In this document: piece after piece, positions 22,876 through 35,157 of the stretch
Numbering within the stretch: position 1 is the first letter of the stretch
How the letters are laid out: the number at the start of each line of letters is the position of its first letter
From: Narthecium ossifragum
Taxonomy: Eukaryota; Streptophyta; Magnoliopsida; Dioscoreales; Nartheciaceae
DNA: 64,000 nucleotides
Direction: 5' to 3'
Assembly: GCA_963920575.1 (NCBI GenBank)
Contig: OY986968.1
Coordinates: forward strand, 9,293,485 to 9,357,484
The notes under the pieces: model-generated
Databases searched by the model: none
What the model was told of the DNA's origin: nothing
Seen by the model: only the letters and a program-made list of their open reading frames with translations
Position numbers and translations under genes: made by a program

Positions 22876-23556
22876 CGCGGCTGCGGCTAGATCTGGTGGA
22901 TAGAAGCTCAGATCTGGCGATTTGGAGTGCTTAAGCTTGGATCTTGAGATCGGGGGCGAGATCCGGCGGGGTAAAGACTCTTTGGCGCCCCCCGTGCTCA
23001 CACCGGTCAGCTCGCCACCGACCTCCCCACCCATTGTCTCCCGTCCTTCCGACGCCGGCAGCTTCACCGCCCACGTACTGCGGTGGGCCATCTCCCAGCT
23101 TCCCCGCCCATGGGGAGAGAGTGACAAAGGGGGATGGGACGTGGGAGATGGCCGACGGCGGGTTTGGCGTGGCCGACGGCATGGGGCGAGCTCGACGAAG
23201 CTGGTAGCCGACGGAGCGGGTAGAGGGGGATGAGAGAAGAGAGGGAGATGGGATATGGGAGAGTGAGAGAGGTGGATGGGATGGCTGGGTGTTCAGTCAC
23301 ATCCCGTCCTCTCTCTCTCTTTTCGTGGTTCTCTCTCTCTTTGCGGCGTTTCTTGGCGGGAGGATTCTGGCAGTAGATACAGAGATGAGGTTGTGGGTTT
23401 TTTGGTTAAAATTTTGGGCGGGAATTCAAAATTTTGAGCGGGAATGTTAAGATCTGAGATGAAATCAGACCGTTGAATGTTTTGTAGATGAAACCTGGAT
23501 CATAGATTTATGTATATAGGCAAAGACATTTTAAAAACTATTGTGCCTTATATAAT

Positions 23557-23558
<2 letters not shown>
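22876..23558. other. GC-rich leader-like block at the 5' side of the collage
   Basis: Overlapping Pro/Gly/Arg-rich open frames occur on both strands but none matches a known family. CT-rich runs at about 23305-23342 resemble a plant 5' untranslated leader on the plus strand or GA-rich sequence on the minus strand. From 23400 to 23558 the sequence becomes AT-rich and ends with the TC-type terminus at 23559. Confidence 0.35.
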
Positions 23559-23600
<42 letters not shown>

Positions 23601-23760
23601 CTAACGGAAGCTGACAACAGGTTATGTCATGTGGTTTTTTGGAATTCTAATCGATAAGGGAGATAATTTTCTGCGATAAGGGAGGTAATTTTATGTAATG
23701 TTGCTAAAATGTAGGTGATGATATGCCAAAAAAGAAAATCTTTTTTTTTTTTTGAAAGCT
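23559..23760. repeat. (AT)n run and right arm of inverted repeat
   Basis: An AT microsatellite (23559-23599) is followed by CTAACGGAAGCTGACAACAG and, through TCGATAAGGGAG and GAGGTAATTTTATGTAATG to AAAATGTAGGTG at about 23717, the reverse complement of the left arm at 17575-17700. An A/T homopolymer follows at about 23740. Confidence 0.6.
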
Positions 23761-24467
23761 GAGCTCCACTGGTTTAAAGTTAAAACTATCAAAAGCCTTC
23801 TAAATATGCAAAAAGATGCGAGGTAGAGGTAAATTCAAAAGAATTCAGGTTGTCTCGTATCAAGGCTTCGCTCATACCATCATTTTTTGAAGATTGTTTT
23901 GAATCCCATCAAAAGAACCAAATTTTTTCAGCACATGATAATCAATTAAAATCTTTAGATAAAAGCTCTCGGTTTTTGGATGGGATCTAAAGTGAACTGA
24001 GTTATTAGTATGATGGTAGTGGAAAGCCTTGCTATGAGGCAAACTACACTCCATTCGTTCAAATACCTCGACCAATGCTTGACACAAGACAATCCCAATC
24101 TTTACATGCCACCATTATCCTTACATAGAAAAGAAAATATCATCAAGCACTTGATATTAACAAAAGAACCATCTCATATTTCTAGCTCTATCTTGCACCA
24201 GAGTACGTTGATGTTCATGCACCATATAGTATTGAGCTTTCCATAAGCTCAAGGATTTAAGGCACCTGCAAGTGGGCTAAATGGCCATGACAAGAGAAGC
24301 AAAATATACCCCAGAAACTCGGCATTTCATTCATGCACAGCAGTTGCAATGTATTATTGACATCGGTTCGCAGGGGCACAACTACACCAACTAAAGCTAT
24401 ACAATTTAAAGCATGAAGGTCGTAGGTTTCTCTGCCTTATATCGGTCCTTATTCTAAATTCAGTGCT
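23761..24467. other. Intergenic, downstream of HGO
   Basis: AT-rich sequence with no gene or element that I can support. It includes the HGO 3' untranslated region, probably from about 24467 downwards. Confidence 0.5.
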
Positions 24468-27400
24468 TTAAACATCTGTGCTTACATTTACCATAGCATT
24501 GCTCGCCTCACCTGAAAAATGAGACCTTAACCCAATCCAACATTGGTAGTAGTTGGGATCCAGGGATGGAGACTCCAGCGCCCACTGGCAGACTCGAGGA
24601 ATCAAGGAGGACTCAAACATGAAGGCCATTGTACCACTTAATCTAAATGGTCCGGCATCTTCACGGCATCCAACTGTTGACTGCGCAATAAGAAAAAACC
24701 ATAGATTTTACACAAAGTAGTAGAAATGAAACTCTGGCAAACATGTTGCTCTCTCAATTGTTTGCAGCAGGTTATACCTCGTATGTCTTAGTGTCAGGCC
24801 CATGCGGCGTCATGCAACTGTGGAGGCTAGAACCTCCTGGGAGGAAACCATCAGCTTTTGCCTACAAAATTGCCAGTGACGTACATATTCTACAATTAGT
24901 TTGAATTAGTAAACTCACAAAGAACAAAATTTCCTGCACAGATATCAGATTGCAAATACCTCATATTCACCATATATTAAACCCATAAATTCACTCATAC
25001 AATTGCGATGGTAATATGGCGGACGGAAGGTATGCTCAGCAACCAACCATCGAGGAGGAAATATCACAAAATCAAGCAGTGCAACACCAGGTCGATCAGA
25101 AGGGGCCGTCAGCACTGCAACAAATGTGAAACTACAATTGAATATGATCCAGGCCAACACCTGCTGTAGAGAGCTTGGCTATGTATAAATGAATTTAAGC
25201 GTATATTTCACCTGTATTGATGGATGGATCACCGTGATCAATCAGTACAGTATTGAATGGGCAAAACTTATTCAGATCATACTGTGCAAAGAAAAATCAC
25301 AATCAGGTGCAAGTTCAGGAGTTAACAAAGCATAAAGATCATTATTCAAATTGCAGAGTAATCGTATAGTAGGGGATGACAGACTGCAAGACACCTCAAA
25401 CTCGTGCATTGTGCAAACATCACTTTGACAACTCAAATAACAATGTGAGAATATGTTTAGTTAAGCTCAGATGAGGAGATTGGGGCATGCATAATGGTGA
25501 CACTTGATGCTAGAGTAACTATTTGCATCGCCCGTGCAAACCCTTTCTCATCAAACATCAGCCAGAATAGTCTCAGAGGATGGAGAGAAGTGGACATGGA
25601 TGAGCTATCCAGCATCACTTGCTAGAAATGGTTTTGCATCTCAGAAATATAGGAATTTTATGCAAAGGTTATAAAATTTCGTGTCCCAGTTATTCCATTT
25701 TTTTTCCCCTCAGGTATTCTAAATGGATCATTAGTGCATTAACAAAGCAGCTATCACTTTTTATATGGGATAAGTTTATAAATATGATGTCAGAAAAATA
25801 TTATCAAATCCAGGAACTTAGAAGAATATGTGAATTATTTCATAGAACTTTTTAGGCAAATTTAAACGTGCATTTTTTAAACTTTGGGGTTCATGCGACC
25901 TGTGATATGACCACCAAATTTAGAGAGTTTTGGTCACTTGATTAACAAAACAAAATCTACCTACTAAGGTGTCTAGGTGCATACCTCAGTGGTTAAGAAT
26001 TGTGGCCTCATTGTGGAAGGTCACAAGTTTGAACCCCAACTGCGGCAGTTCAGGGAAGACATTTATGATGGCTTCCTATGACTATTGGTGTCTAAGCTAG
26101 GTGATTATTGGCACCATAACAAATTATACGCTAGTCTACTTCAGATAGCACAACCATATTTCCTCCAGACAAAACACACTTTCCTCCCCAAACGAACATG
26201 CAATGTAAGTAGAATAGTTATCAGATAAATCAGCAGCTTTAGCCTCCCTCGTTGTCCAAAATATTACCTTTGAAACACAAGCAATGGTTTCTGACACTTT
26301 ATTCTGTTACAAAACTCTATTTACAGGATGCCAAGGATTTGATAACTGCAAACTCTGTACAAGGCTATTATTGAATACAAGATTGGTCCTCCACTCCCGA
26401 CGTTACACCATGCCCACGGTGAACCCCACATGTTCCAAACAATGAACTACTACCATCGATTATAGAGTAGATCTAACCCAAGAATACACCAAATTGAGAT
26501 ATAAAAGTCATCTATATAAAATTCAACTTGAAAAGAAATTTTAGAATGATACATTAAATCATGCATTAACAATACTAAAGCAACGTATTAACAATACAAA
26601 TGTTGAAAGTGAATTTTCTTTATCAAGATTATATATATGCAATTACCAAATTTGCTCATAAGTCGGTCTATTTTAAATCTCAAAAATGCATTCGCAAGTT
26701 TTGATTACACCAAAATCCATGATTTTGTTTGCATTTCTACATTGTAGAATCATCCAGGACAAAGTGAGATTTAAGTCATGAAATAGGTGGATAGAGACCG
26801 CTACGTTTGTCTGCTAGTTAAAGGGTCTGAAGGCTTTGGGTATAAGTTCTACACTCAATACCTCAAAAAATCTGCCCAGATCACATTCAAAATTACTAGA
26901 AGTGAGACATATTAAGAAAAGCTAGGATGCAGAAGTTAAAAATATTGTTTGAAGACGTCCATAAATAAAGTGAAGCACATTTCCAGAGGTTGGAACTTGG
27001 AAGCAGAGTTCTAGGTTTTTTGCATGATGAGCACAAAATCCAGTTTCTAGAGTTACAACAAAAACATCTTTAGACTGTTCCTGCAACTTGAGTTAAAAAA
27101 TGAGGACTAGTCAATATTGTCCACATATGCGGGCCAACCTAGCCTACCAGAAGGAAGATTTTACGATAACGTGGAACATAGTTTAACATGCCAGAATGCT
27201 TCGAACAATTAAGGATGTTCAGCCCATGGCGAACAACTTTGAGACACTCAACACCCAATAATGCACTAAAAGGTAGGGCTGAACCAAGGATTGCAGTGCA
27301 AGTCTTTGGCCGGCACGGACATCGTCACGAGAGATGTACTGCATGGACTCTGTGCATTGTATTGTGCTAGTAATTTACATGATAAATATCAGTTTGCACA

Positions 27401-30400
27401 GACCGTGCAGATCAGCACCGCAATGCATGAGCTCAGCTAAAGATCCAAAATGACCATTATAATATCGCCACTCAAAACTCAAGTCTCGCATTCCAACTGC
27501 TAAGTCTTTTTCAATCATGCTTTCCTTAAGAATACCAAAACTAGCATATAGGCTTTCATTTCTTCTAAATGAGATGTCAAGCATTACACAGGCTACAACA
27601 TCAACTTCATTTTAAAAAGCTCAAATGCCACCATAATAGAAAATTGAGACTAAATCATGTAGCATTTTCCTCAATTTCAAGATCAAATAGACCTCTTAGT
27701 GAATCAAATGAACTCAAGATCTCTCATGATTCCAGTTCTTCCTACAGTAAATTAAAAGGACTGGATGGACAAACTAAAAAAAAAGCCAATAAAGATATGA
27801 TGCTTTGATTTATAAGTAGTCAATGTTGCAAAAGAACTAGGATAAGTTGCATAACTAGTAACTAATGTTTGCTAAATAAAATAGTTAGCATAAAACCTTG
27901 AATGGTACATAATTCCCATGCCAAGCGACCACATTGAATGGTGAAAAATCCTGTTTTGCAGTGAAGAGCTCACCACCAAACTTATGCACTATAGTGTACC
28001 CTGGATGACTGTTTTGTCTAAACCAAGCTGTTGGAACGAGGAAATCCCTTGCGGCAGCCAGCCCATTAGCACCTAATCATCATCAAGTTAACCAATATCA
28101 ACACAGGTTGTGTTGCAAAATTCAAAACTTTAGAAGCGGGGAATTAAAACACATACCTATTGGGCCAAGATCAGGAAGTTGAAAATGGTTGCCAAAAATT
28201 TCTGCAACATAGCCACGAGCTGGGCCATCGGGCAGATTTATTGAAAATCGGAACCCTTGTGGAAGAACAATCATTTCACCAGGAGATACTTGCAGCTTTC
28301 CGCACTCAGTTGTGATCAACAACCCTGGACTTGATAAGGAAGAAAATCGTGTATAGAAGATGAAATAGATTGTAAGAGACATTTTGAAACTAATAATCTT
28401 TAAAAGCAGCGAACAAACAGCTACAAGCATGTGGGTAGTATCCAATGTTGGTAATCTACATTAAGGCAACAAGTTTCCAGAAGACAAAAGCACTTAAATT
28501 CACATATGGAATAGAAATAAGAGCAACACACATGAGATATTCTGGTGTTAGCGTATGAAACATTCGACAATGACAAGGAACAGTAGGAAATGTAGTTTGC
28601 AGTTATATCCTGCAGTAGGGCCAGATGTGTGCTATCTACCGATTAAATAAATAGATTTGATTTTTAGCATACATATAAGTTTTTTATAACTCTTTAAATA
28701 GCCTTGCAGACCTACTATATGTTCCTTCAGTTTCAGGATTGGTTGGTGGCATTACCATTCCATCTTTAACCCAACGTCAACAACTATATATCATCCTGAC
28801 TATGCTATAAATGGTGATTAATCTGATTTATAGCATACTCAGGATGATATTCCACTTACTGTGAGGCTACTAACAAAGCAAAAGCCCGAATGCAACAGAA
28901 GAAAATAAGAATTTGTGATCTTTATGGACCACGTAGCACAAGGAGGCTGGGCCCAATTTTTGAAGGGAAATATGAAACAACCACAAACAATAAACCTGCA
29001 TGAGGATATAAGGATCCATACTATCCAAAGACCATCTGAAGTAGTGAGAATTTTCAGAAATTCAGAGTGGAAAGCACGAAATATTCTATAAAAAGAACAA
29101 GACATAAATCTTGATATTCCACTTACTGCCTTGTTGGGGAACCACCAAAAAATCACCATCGGCATTGCAAAAGGCACAACCTTCCATGGATTTGTTGGCT
29201 GCATACCTACATGTGCATAAAAAGACTACATATCAATTTAAAAGTTTTGTCATGGAGTAGATGGTGATGCATTTGTTTCTTTGCTAAGCACCCATGCAAC
29301 TCACAAAGCGTGCTAAATCTACTCATGTGCATTGATAGTCCGGAGGCATAAGAAGAGTCATAAGCAATATGATTCCTTACATACATGCTATTCTAATACA
29401 CTTTTCGGCAGCCAAATAGTTATGAAAACCTTGAACTGTAAATGCAACTACATGCAAGACAAACTATCATCTTGTATCATATGCACACAAGTGAGCCAAT
29501 AGTGGCGGTGGAAACAGAACCAAACTTCACAGGGCAGCAAGTGAAAGTGGCACAAGGACTAGGAGCCAGATTGAGGCTTGAAAATTGTCCCAGTGCAAGC
29601 TTGAAGCTACATTTAGCAAGCCTTGACTTCATGCACAATAGAATACCAACAAGAAATGTCTGATCTTATAACTTGAATAGACATGCTTACCCCTAACTCA
29701 TGAAATAAGACCAAGTCTTCTATTTTGCACTATTGTGCAGCTAATGTAAAGCCCACAAATGGATTGCTATATTACATATTTCATGTAAATTGCCCAAACA
29801 TGTAAATAGGAATATATGTTCAACATAGTTAAAAGGTATTGCTTTCAGATTTTAATGGCATGAATGTCCTTTATAGGGTTAACGAAGCATTTCTAGAACC
29901 AACTTTTCTTCCATGGTCACATCTCTCCATTCACAACAAGCATATGAACAAAAAGGGGATAGATCCGAAACATGCAGATGGCTCGAGTCTAATGTCTTTT
30001 GACTCGGACATAACTATTAATAAAACTATTTCTGTACTACTCCTGGTTGAGTTGCAACATAATGGTCATGAAGAACCCAACATCAAATTCAGATGCTCAG
30101 TTTACTTTTGTCACTCATATCAGATTCTTAACAACTAGCATATGACTTTTAGTGTATTCACCAGTCTGCCGCAGGATTTCTCATGGTCATTGAAGCCAGA
30201 ACTTATTAAAAGAAGATGCTTGAGCCACATCCAAGTAAGAAAGAAAGCATGAACATAGTATGTCAAGATCCTGCAATTCCTTAATAGGAATCAAGTTTAA
30301 GAGCCCTGTAGAGATCTTTACTAAAAAAGAAAAAAGAGAAAAAGAGAAAAACAGCAATGAGGGAGAACAGAACATGGAAGAGGGAAAACTGCAAATCGGT

Positions 30401-31460
30401 ATTTCATTTGACACCAGTAGTTAACGTCATGAGATTGAGGTCCTAAGACCAAAAAAGAGAGACTAGACTCATTATGCTTGAATTCACAAATAATACTACA
30501 CACAGGAAAGAATTCCAACTGTCAAATAATTCTGCACAAAAAATTCATTTTGTACTCATAAGCAGTACAAATACTTCATTTTGTACTTCATTTTGTCTTC
30601 CTATTGTTGCAATTGACATACTGAACAAATCAGCAATCTGCCCCTGCACTAAGCGCCTTCTGTCAGAAACCATTCCAAGATTTGAGCTTAAAACATTAAT
30701 AACAGAACGAGACTTGCCTTTTATTGTTTCGCATTCAGAATAGCAAGTTTTTGTGACAGTGGACTTAGGCATAAAACTCATTGAAAAATCAAGAAAAGCT
30801 AAACTCAGCTTAAAAATGAACAAGGAAGCTGGAAAAAAGAACAACTTGGACAAAAGCATATCAACAGTTGCAGAAGATAGTATTACATGTGGATAGCGTA
30901 TCCATGGCGAAGGAATGAGCTCCCGGCTCCGCAAACCGTGTACAGCCCATCGATAAAGTCAGTCGGCTCCTGGGGGATTTCCATCGGCTTCCACCGCAGC
31001 TGAGTCGGGTTGACGGAGCTGGTGGACCGGTCAAACTCGCTCACCAGCCGCTCATTCGCCGGAACCCGCCGGCGGAAGGGCTCATGCGTCACCGAGGGCT
31101 TTATCCGATAAAACCAGCTGCAAACAACAACGACAACTACGACATCAAGTAAGAAAAAGAAAATTTTTTGAAAACAATTCACTCGAAACATCGTCAAAAG
31201 CAGAGGGAGACGGACGTTCGTCGGTTGAGGTGGCGAGGGGCCGTGAAGGCGGTGCCGGAGATCTGCTCCGCGTAGAGGCCGTAAGGGCATACCAGGGGGT
31301 TGTTCTGATCGCGAGGCAGAGCGCCTGGCAAGGCTTCGGAGGAGAAGTTGTTGCCGCAGCCGGCCAGGTACTCCAGCTCGGACCAGTCGCCCTTCGTCTC
31401 GGCCGATGCCTCCTCGGGGAAGGCCGTGAATTCTTCGTGGACGGATGAGCTCTTCGCCAT
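24468..31460 (-). CDS. HGO: Homogentisate 1,2-dioxygenase
   Basis: This Fe(II) enzyme opens the ring of homogentisate with O2 to give maleylacetoacetate in tyrosine catabolism, in competition with tocopherol and plastoquinone synthesis. Nine exons join in phase: 31460-31216, 31117-30887, 29206-29127, 28324-28157, 28072-27897, 25281-25212, 25114-24960, 24861-24778, 24680-24468. The result is 473 codons, the usual length. The N-terminal part reads [13 protein letters not shown] and [19 protein letters not shown]. Iron ligands are expected at His359 (PPYYHRN), Glu365 (CMSEF) and His395 (MTPHGPD). His316 (LIDHGD) matches the second-sphere base. Ligand spacing equals that of the human enzyme. Splice sites are all GT-AG. 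The largest intron (25282-27896) holds a SINE. No stop or shift is seen, so it is probably functional. Confidence 0.95.
25970..26120 (+). repeat. tRNA-derived SINE in an HGO intron
   Basis: ATACCTCAGTGGTTAAG (25981-25997) resembles a pol III A box and AGTTTGAACCC (26026-26036) a B box, about 30 bases apart, with TGTGGAAGGTCACAAG just before it. This is the layout of plant tRNA-headed SINEs. No anticodon-stem folding consistent with a real tRNA was found. The 3' limit is uncertain; it may be near the ATTGGCACCATAAC at about 26107-26120. It lies antisense to HGO. Confidence 0.6.
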
Positions 31461-31620
31461 GCCGCCGACGAGATCGGACGGAGCTCGGGGGGCTTTGGAG
31501 CTTTGGAGTTTGGATAAAGATCGGGGGAGGATGAGAGAGAGAGAGAGAGAGACGGAAAAGAGATGGCTTGGTGGTTTGTCCGGGCTCCTTTAAGATATTA
31601 TAAAGTATTCGAGGTTTAAA
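31461..31620 (-). promoter_or_regulatory. 5' leader and core promoter region of HGO
   Basis: Upstream of the HGO start codon, the transcribed strand carries a pyrimidine-rich leader with a TC microsatellite ((GA)n on the plus strand at about 31531-31551). Such leaders are common in plant genes. AT-rich sequence with TATAAAG-like stretches lies at about 31596-31608 on the plus strand. I cannot fix a single TATA box. Confidence 0.4.
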
Positions 31621-32510
31621 TAGAACACTTCTTATTTATCCGATGTTAGGTGCACATGCCACCTGGCATATGCTGACTCAGGTGGGACCACCAGAGGCCC
31701 CACAAAAACCCCCAATCAAAGCTGTGGAAGATTTTCATGCTATTTAAAAAAATTTAAATATAAATAAGATTGTTAATCAAACAAAAGGTATTTTTTAAAT
31801 AGGGATTTGACCATAGGCTCAAAACAGCCGTGGCATTTGTTATTAGCAGCATGTCATTTGTTATTAATCACAAACAAACAGTTTTTGGGGAAAAAAATCT
31901 AAATTGTATGGTAAAAGATTAAACTACGCTTTTCTTTTCTTTTTCCTTTCTTTCCTTTTATCTTACTATTTTCTCTCTCCTCGAACCACCACTCGCCACC
32001 CATTGGTTCATCCCGGCGAACCACCTCCATTTTCAATGAGCTCATCTTCACGAGCAATCTCTCAATCACCACCATCACCACTACTCATCCACTGTTCCCG
32101 GCAAACCACAGCTCCCCCACACCTCCGACGACCTCACAGCCAACCCTCACCTCCATTCACCGCAGCCTCCACCATCCTCACCATTCGACGAACCCAACTC
32201 CCTTTTTCAGCCAAACCTAGTTGTCCAAACCTCCTACAACCTCACCATACCCGTTTCCCAACTCTTTCGACAACCTCATCTCACTCCTCCACCGCTCTGA
32301 CCCCCGCCAGCCCATCTTGCAAGACATGTGATGGCCTCGACTCAGCTGGCAACTCCACTCCGAGCACCTACCCCTCCTTTTGTGGCTTTCAATCCCTCAT
32401 CGCCATCGACACCGTCACCCCCATACTACCTCACTGTCGCCCCCGACCTCCATGGCCTCCATCCTCATCGAAGACCAACCCCAACTTCCACCCTCATCCT
32501 GGAACCGACA
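31621..32510 (+). other. Intergenic, with a Pro/Ser/Thr-rich open frame
   Basis: Bases 31621-31900 are AT-rich without features. From 31904 an open frame of about 200 codons runs into the LTR at 32516. It is C-rich (CACC, CTCC) and low-complexity with no domain. After the LTR (34891-34955) similar C-rich sequence continues for 65 bases. It is probably a TE leader or random open frame; I do not call it a gene. Confidence 0.35.
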
Positions 32511-32726
32511 CTGCCTGTGAGGACCCGTCCCTCTACTCCTGTGGCTCGTCGTGGACTGCAAGGGCAATTTGGTAAATTGCGCCTTGTCGGCTTGTTTCAC
32601 ACCCGCATGTGCACACACTGACCATGTTTGTGGTAATGTTTGGTTAGAATGGTTAGTGGGACCCGGGATCGAAAGATCCGGGCTTGGGTTTAAGTTTTAG
32701 CCCAAGTCCAGCTTCCTGCGAGAGAC

Positions 32727-33560
32727 GGATCGATCCTTCCTTGCTAGAGGGATCGATCGGTCTTTGACAGGAATATGGATCGTTGAGAAGGATCGATCGG
32801 TCGCTTGGGACGGATCGATCGGACTCGGAGAAGGATCGATCGGTCTCTTGGTTGGATCGATCGTTCCCTTGGCTGGATCGATCGGTCTCCTTGGCTGGAT
32901 CGATCGCTCTCTTGGCTAGATCGATCGGTCTCCTTGGACGGATCGATCCTGCTAAGTCGGTTCGTTTGCCTATAAAGCAGACAGAACCTTCTTCCTTGAA
33001 TCTCTTTGAAAATCCGAGTTCTTGGCTGAGATTTTCTCTGGATTTCAAAGAGGTTGCGGACGATCCAAGGCCTAGCAGCTGGGATTGAAGCTGCTCTTGC
33101 TTAGGTAGGGATTCCTACCTACATTCTTCGGGTTTTTGAAAGTTTTTCCGGCTGTCGATGTTCTTATGCTTAGATCTTGTTGTATACTTGTTAGATTGTA
33201 GTCTTTCCACCGGTTTTGGATTCGTGATCTTTCGTACTACTAGATCCCAGGTTTTGGTGGGATTTGGTGGAGTTTTTCGATGGTATTTCTCACCGTCGGC
33301 TTACCGGAGAACCCAACGCGATCGATCCGTCTGTGAGACGGATCGATCCCTCTTCGTTGGTCATGCTGAACCCGAGCAGGATCAATCGGCCCCGGGTGAG
33401 AACGATCGATCCCGGTGCCTTGGGTAGCATGGGATCCCCTCGTCGCGAGTCGGATCGATCGTCCTAGGAGGACGGATCGATCGGACTCGGCGCGGTATGG
33501 AGAGTTCGCTCTCTATCATTGGAGGGATCGATCCTCCCTTGGGGGAGGGATCGATCCGAC
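32727..33560 (+). repeat. GATCGATC palindrome clusters in the F1 LTR
   Basis: The 8-base palindrome GATCGATC recurs about ten times in 32727-32950 with spacers of 10-30 bases (GGATCGATCGGTCTCCTTGG type). A second cluster at 33318-33560 has six or more. Each motif is framed by short inverted arms, such as GAGACGGATCGATCCCTC. Matching clusters exist in the other F1 LTRs. Confidence 0.85.
32971..32978 (+). promoter_or_regulatory. TATA box of the F1 LTR promoter
   Basis: TATAAAGC lies just downstream of the first palindrome cluster and upstream of a leader-like stretch. The position suits the U3/R boundary, so the palindrome cluster would sit in the LTR promoter region. Confidence 0.5.
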
Positions 33561-35157
33561 TATGGCAGAGAGAGGAATTTGTTTGGTTTTGCCCGTGGGG
33601 CTTTGCATGTACGGTTTCCTTTACTGTTTTAATACATGGTACATATGTTTAAGCATGTTAGCCCTATAATAGGGCAGTGGTGAACCGGGGGAGTGATGAC
33701 TCCCGGGATGTTTAGAATAAACGGGCGGGTAGCCCTACAGCTTTCTTTAGCCTCGCATGCCGCGCGTGCGCCGAGGGCTTTATCTGTGATATATGTGAGC
33801 TATTGTTTGCGGGGCTGCTTCCCGATGCAGGTATTGTGGTGGACTGCTGGCAGTTGGTGGTGGTACCACTGCAGTAGCTCCTTAGACCTTATTTACCTGT
33901 TCACCACCCCCGGCCGGCAGGGTGTCGTACCCAGACCTTGTTTGATATATCATCACATACGGTTGCATGTTTATCTGTATTATCCTGCGCATGTCCATAA
34001 CATGCATTGTGTTGCGCATTAGTTGCATCTGTGTAGGGCGTTGCCGATCCGGGGTTTTCGGGTAGCCCGGATCTAGCTCTAGGACCGTTGCGGGTAGCTT
34101 GGTCCAAGACTCGATTTGTAGTATTCAGTCATTTTCGATGATAGGGTTAGTTTAACCTGAATACATGTTGTTCGATGTTTAGAGGTCGTGTCGGCCTCGA
34201 GCCAGACGTTGTGGGTGCAACCGGTGTCCGGTTCACTGTCTCTTGGGTGGACGAGGTGCCTACTCAGCGGTGTGGTTGCCCGCCTAGCAGAGTCGGGTGC
34301 CTGCTAGTAAGATAGCAGTGTGGTTTCCTGCCTCGCTGAGGGCGACCCAGTATGTGACCAGTTCGGCTAGGGAACATGACTGAGGTCTCCTTTCAGGGAC
34401 ACCGGCGAAGGGTTATGGGACCCTTGCGGCACACCCAAGTCTTGCTTGAGGGCGACACTGTCATGTTCTCTCCATTGTGAGTGTCGTAGTGTAGTGTCCC
34501 TGCTGAGCTTAGTGCTCACTCCTACCCGAGCTGCGTTTTGCAGGTGCTGGCGCTAGCTCTTCTTCGGTCGCCCCTACCGGACCGGTGTTTGGTGACGTGG
34601 CGGCGTCTGGCGGTGCTTGAGAGGTGGCGATCTTCCAGTTTTACCCCTTTTGTTATAGATAGTCTCCTACGGGAGTGATAAATGTATAATTTCCCTGTTT
34701 TGAGGTTTTTGTAATTTATGTCAGTTCAATCTTTGGGTTTGTAATTTTTGCTAATACATGATGATTGTGAATTGTTAGGGTAACCACTACGATTAGAGGG
34801 AAACCTCGCCAAAATTTTTGCAGTAGGTTAGGTTCTGCTTCGCGTCGCCCGGCTCGGTTCGACCTACGCGGGTCGGGGCGCGACACTGCCACCCTCAAAA
34901 CCAATCACCCCTGACCTCCAAAGTTCCACCTAATCCCAGATCCGGATACCCCATGTGTGAGGACTCGTTCCTCTAAACCTAACTCGACTGCGTAGGTCGA
35001 GGGCCGTGCCCTGTTGGCCCATTTCTGCGTCGAGCGCGATCTGTTTAATCGCATTGTTGATTTTGGACCCCAATGGGCAATTTGGTAAATTGCATCTTGG
35101 CGGTCGGTTTCTGTGAGGACCCGTACCTTCAACCCGGTTCGACAGTGTTAGGTCGAG

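Larger units (their letters stand above)
17790..23559 (-). mobile_element. Helitron-like element carrying gene fragments (candidate)
   Basis: About 5.8 kb lies between two (AT)n runs. Read on the minus strand it begins at 23559 with TCTATTATATAAGGC directly after an A. This resembles plant Helitron 5' ends (TC start, inserted after A). Near the other end is a strong hairpin (17805-17843) followed by CTGG, which fits CTRR loosely, though the next base is A rather than T. Inside are exon pieces of at least four unrelated genes: HPt, receptor kinase, ARF and LAX. All but HPt lie in the element's own orientation. No Rep/helicase gene is present, so it would be non-autonomous. Pack-MULE is an alternative. 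A 200-bp gap hides part of it. Confidence 0.55.
32516..34885 (+). mobile_element. Solo LTR, family F1, TSD CTGCC
   Basis: A 2370-bp LTR starts TGTGAGGACCCGTCCC and ends GGGTCGGGGCGCGACA. The target duplication CTGCC is perfect (32511-32515 and 34886-34890). It is the clearest F1 copy: U3-like part with GATCGATC clusters, TATAAAGC at 32971, a leader with TAGGTAGGGATTCCTACC, a second cluster of GATCGATCC palindromes, then a long tail shared with 36380-37198. No coding capacity. Confidence 0.92.

Noticed and set aside
25965..26040. Possible tRNA gene
   Set aside because: A- and B-box-like sequences are present but no consistent cloverleaf or anticodon arm; fits a SINE head better.
31230..31593. 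Plus-strand open frames opposite HGO exon 1
   Set aside because: Antisense shadows of a GC-rich genuine exon.
31904..32575. 223-codon Ser/Pro/Thr-rich open frame upstream of HGO
   Set aside because: Low complexity, no recognisable domain, and its end lies within an inserted LTR; not supported as a gene.
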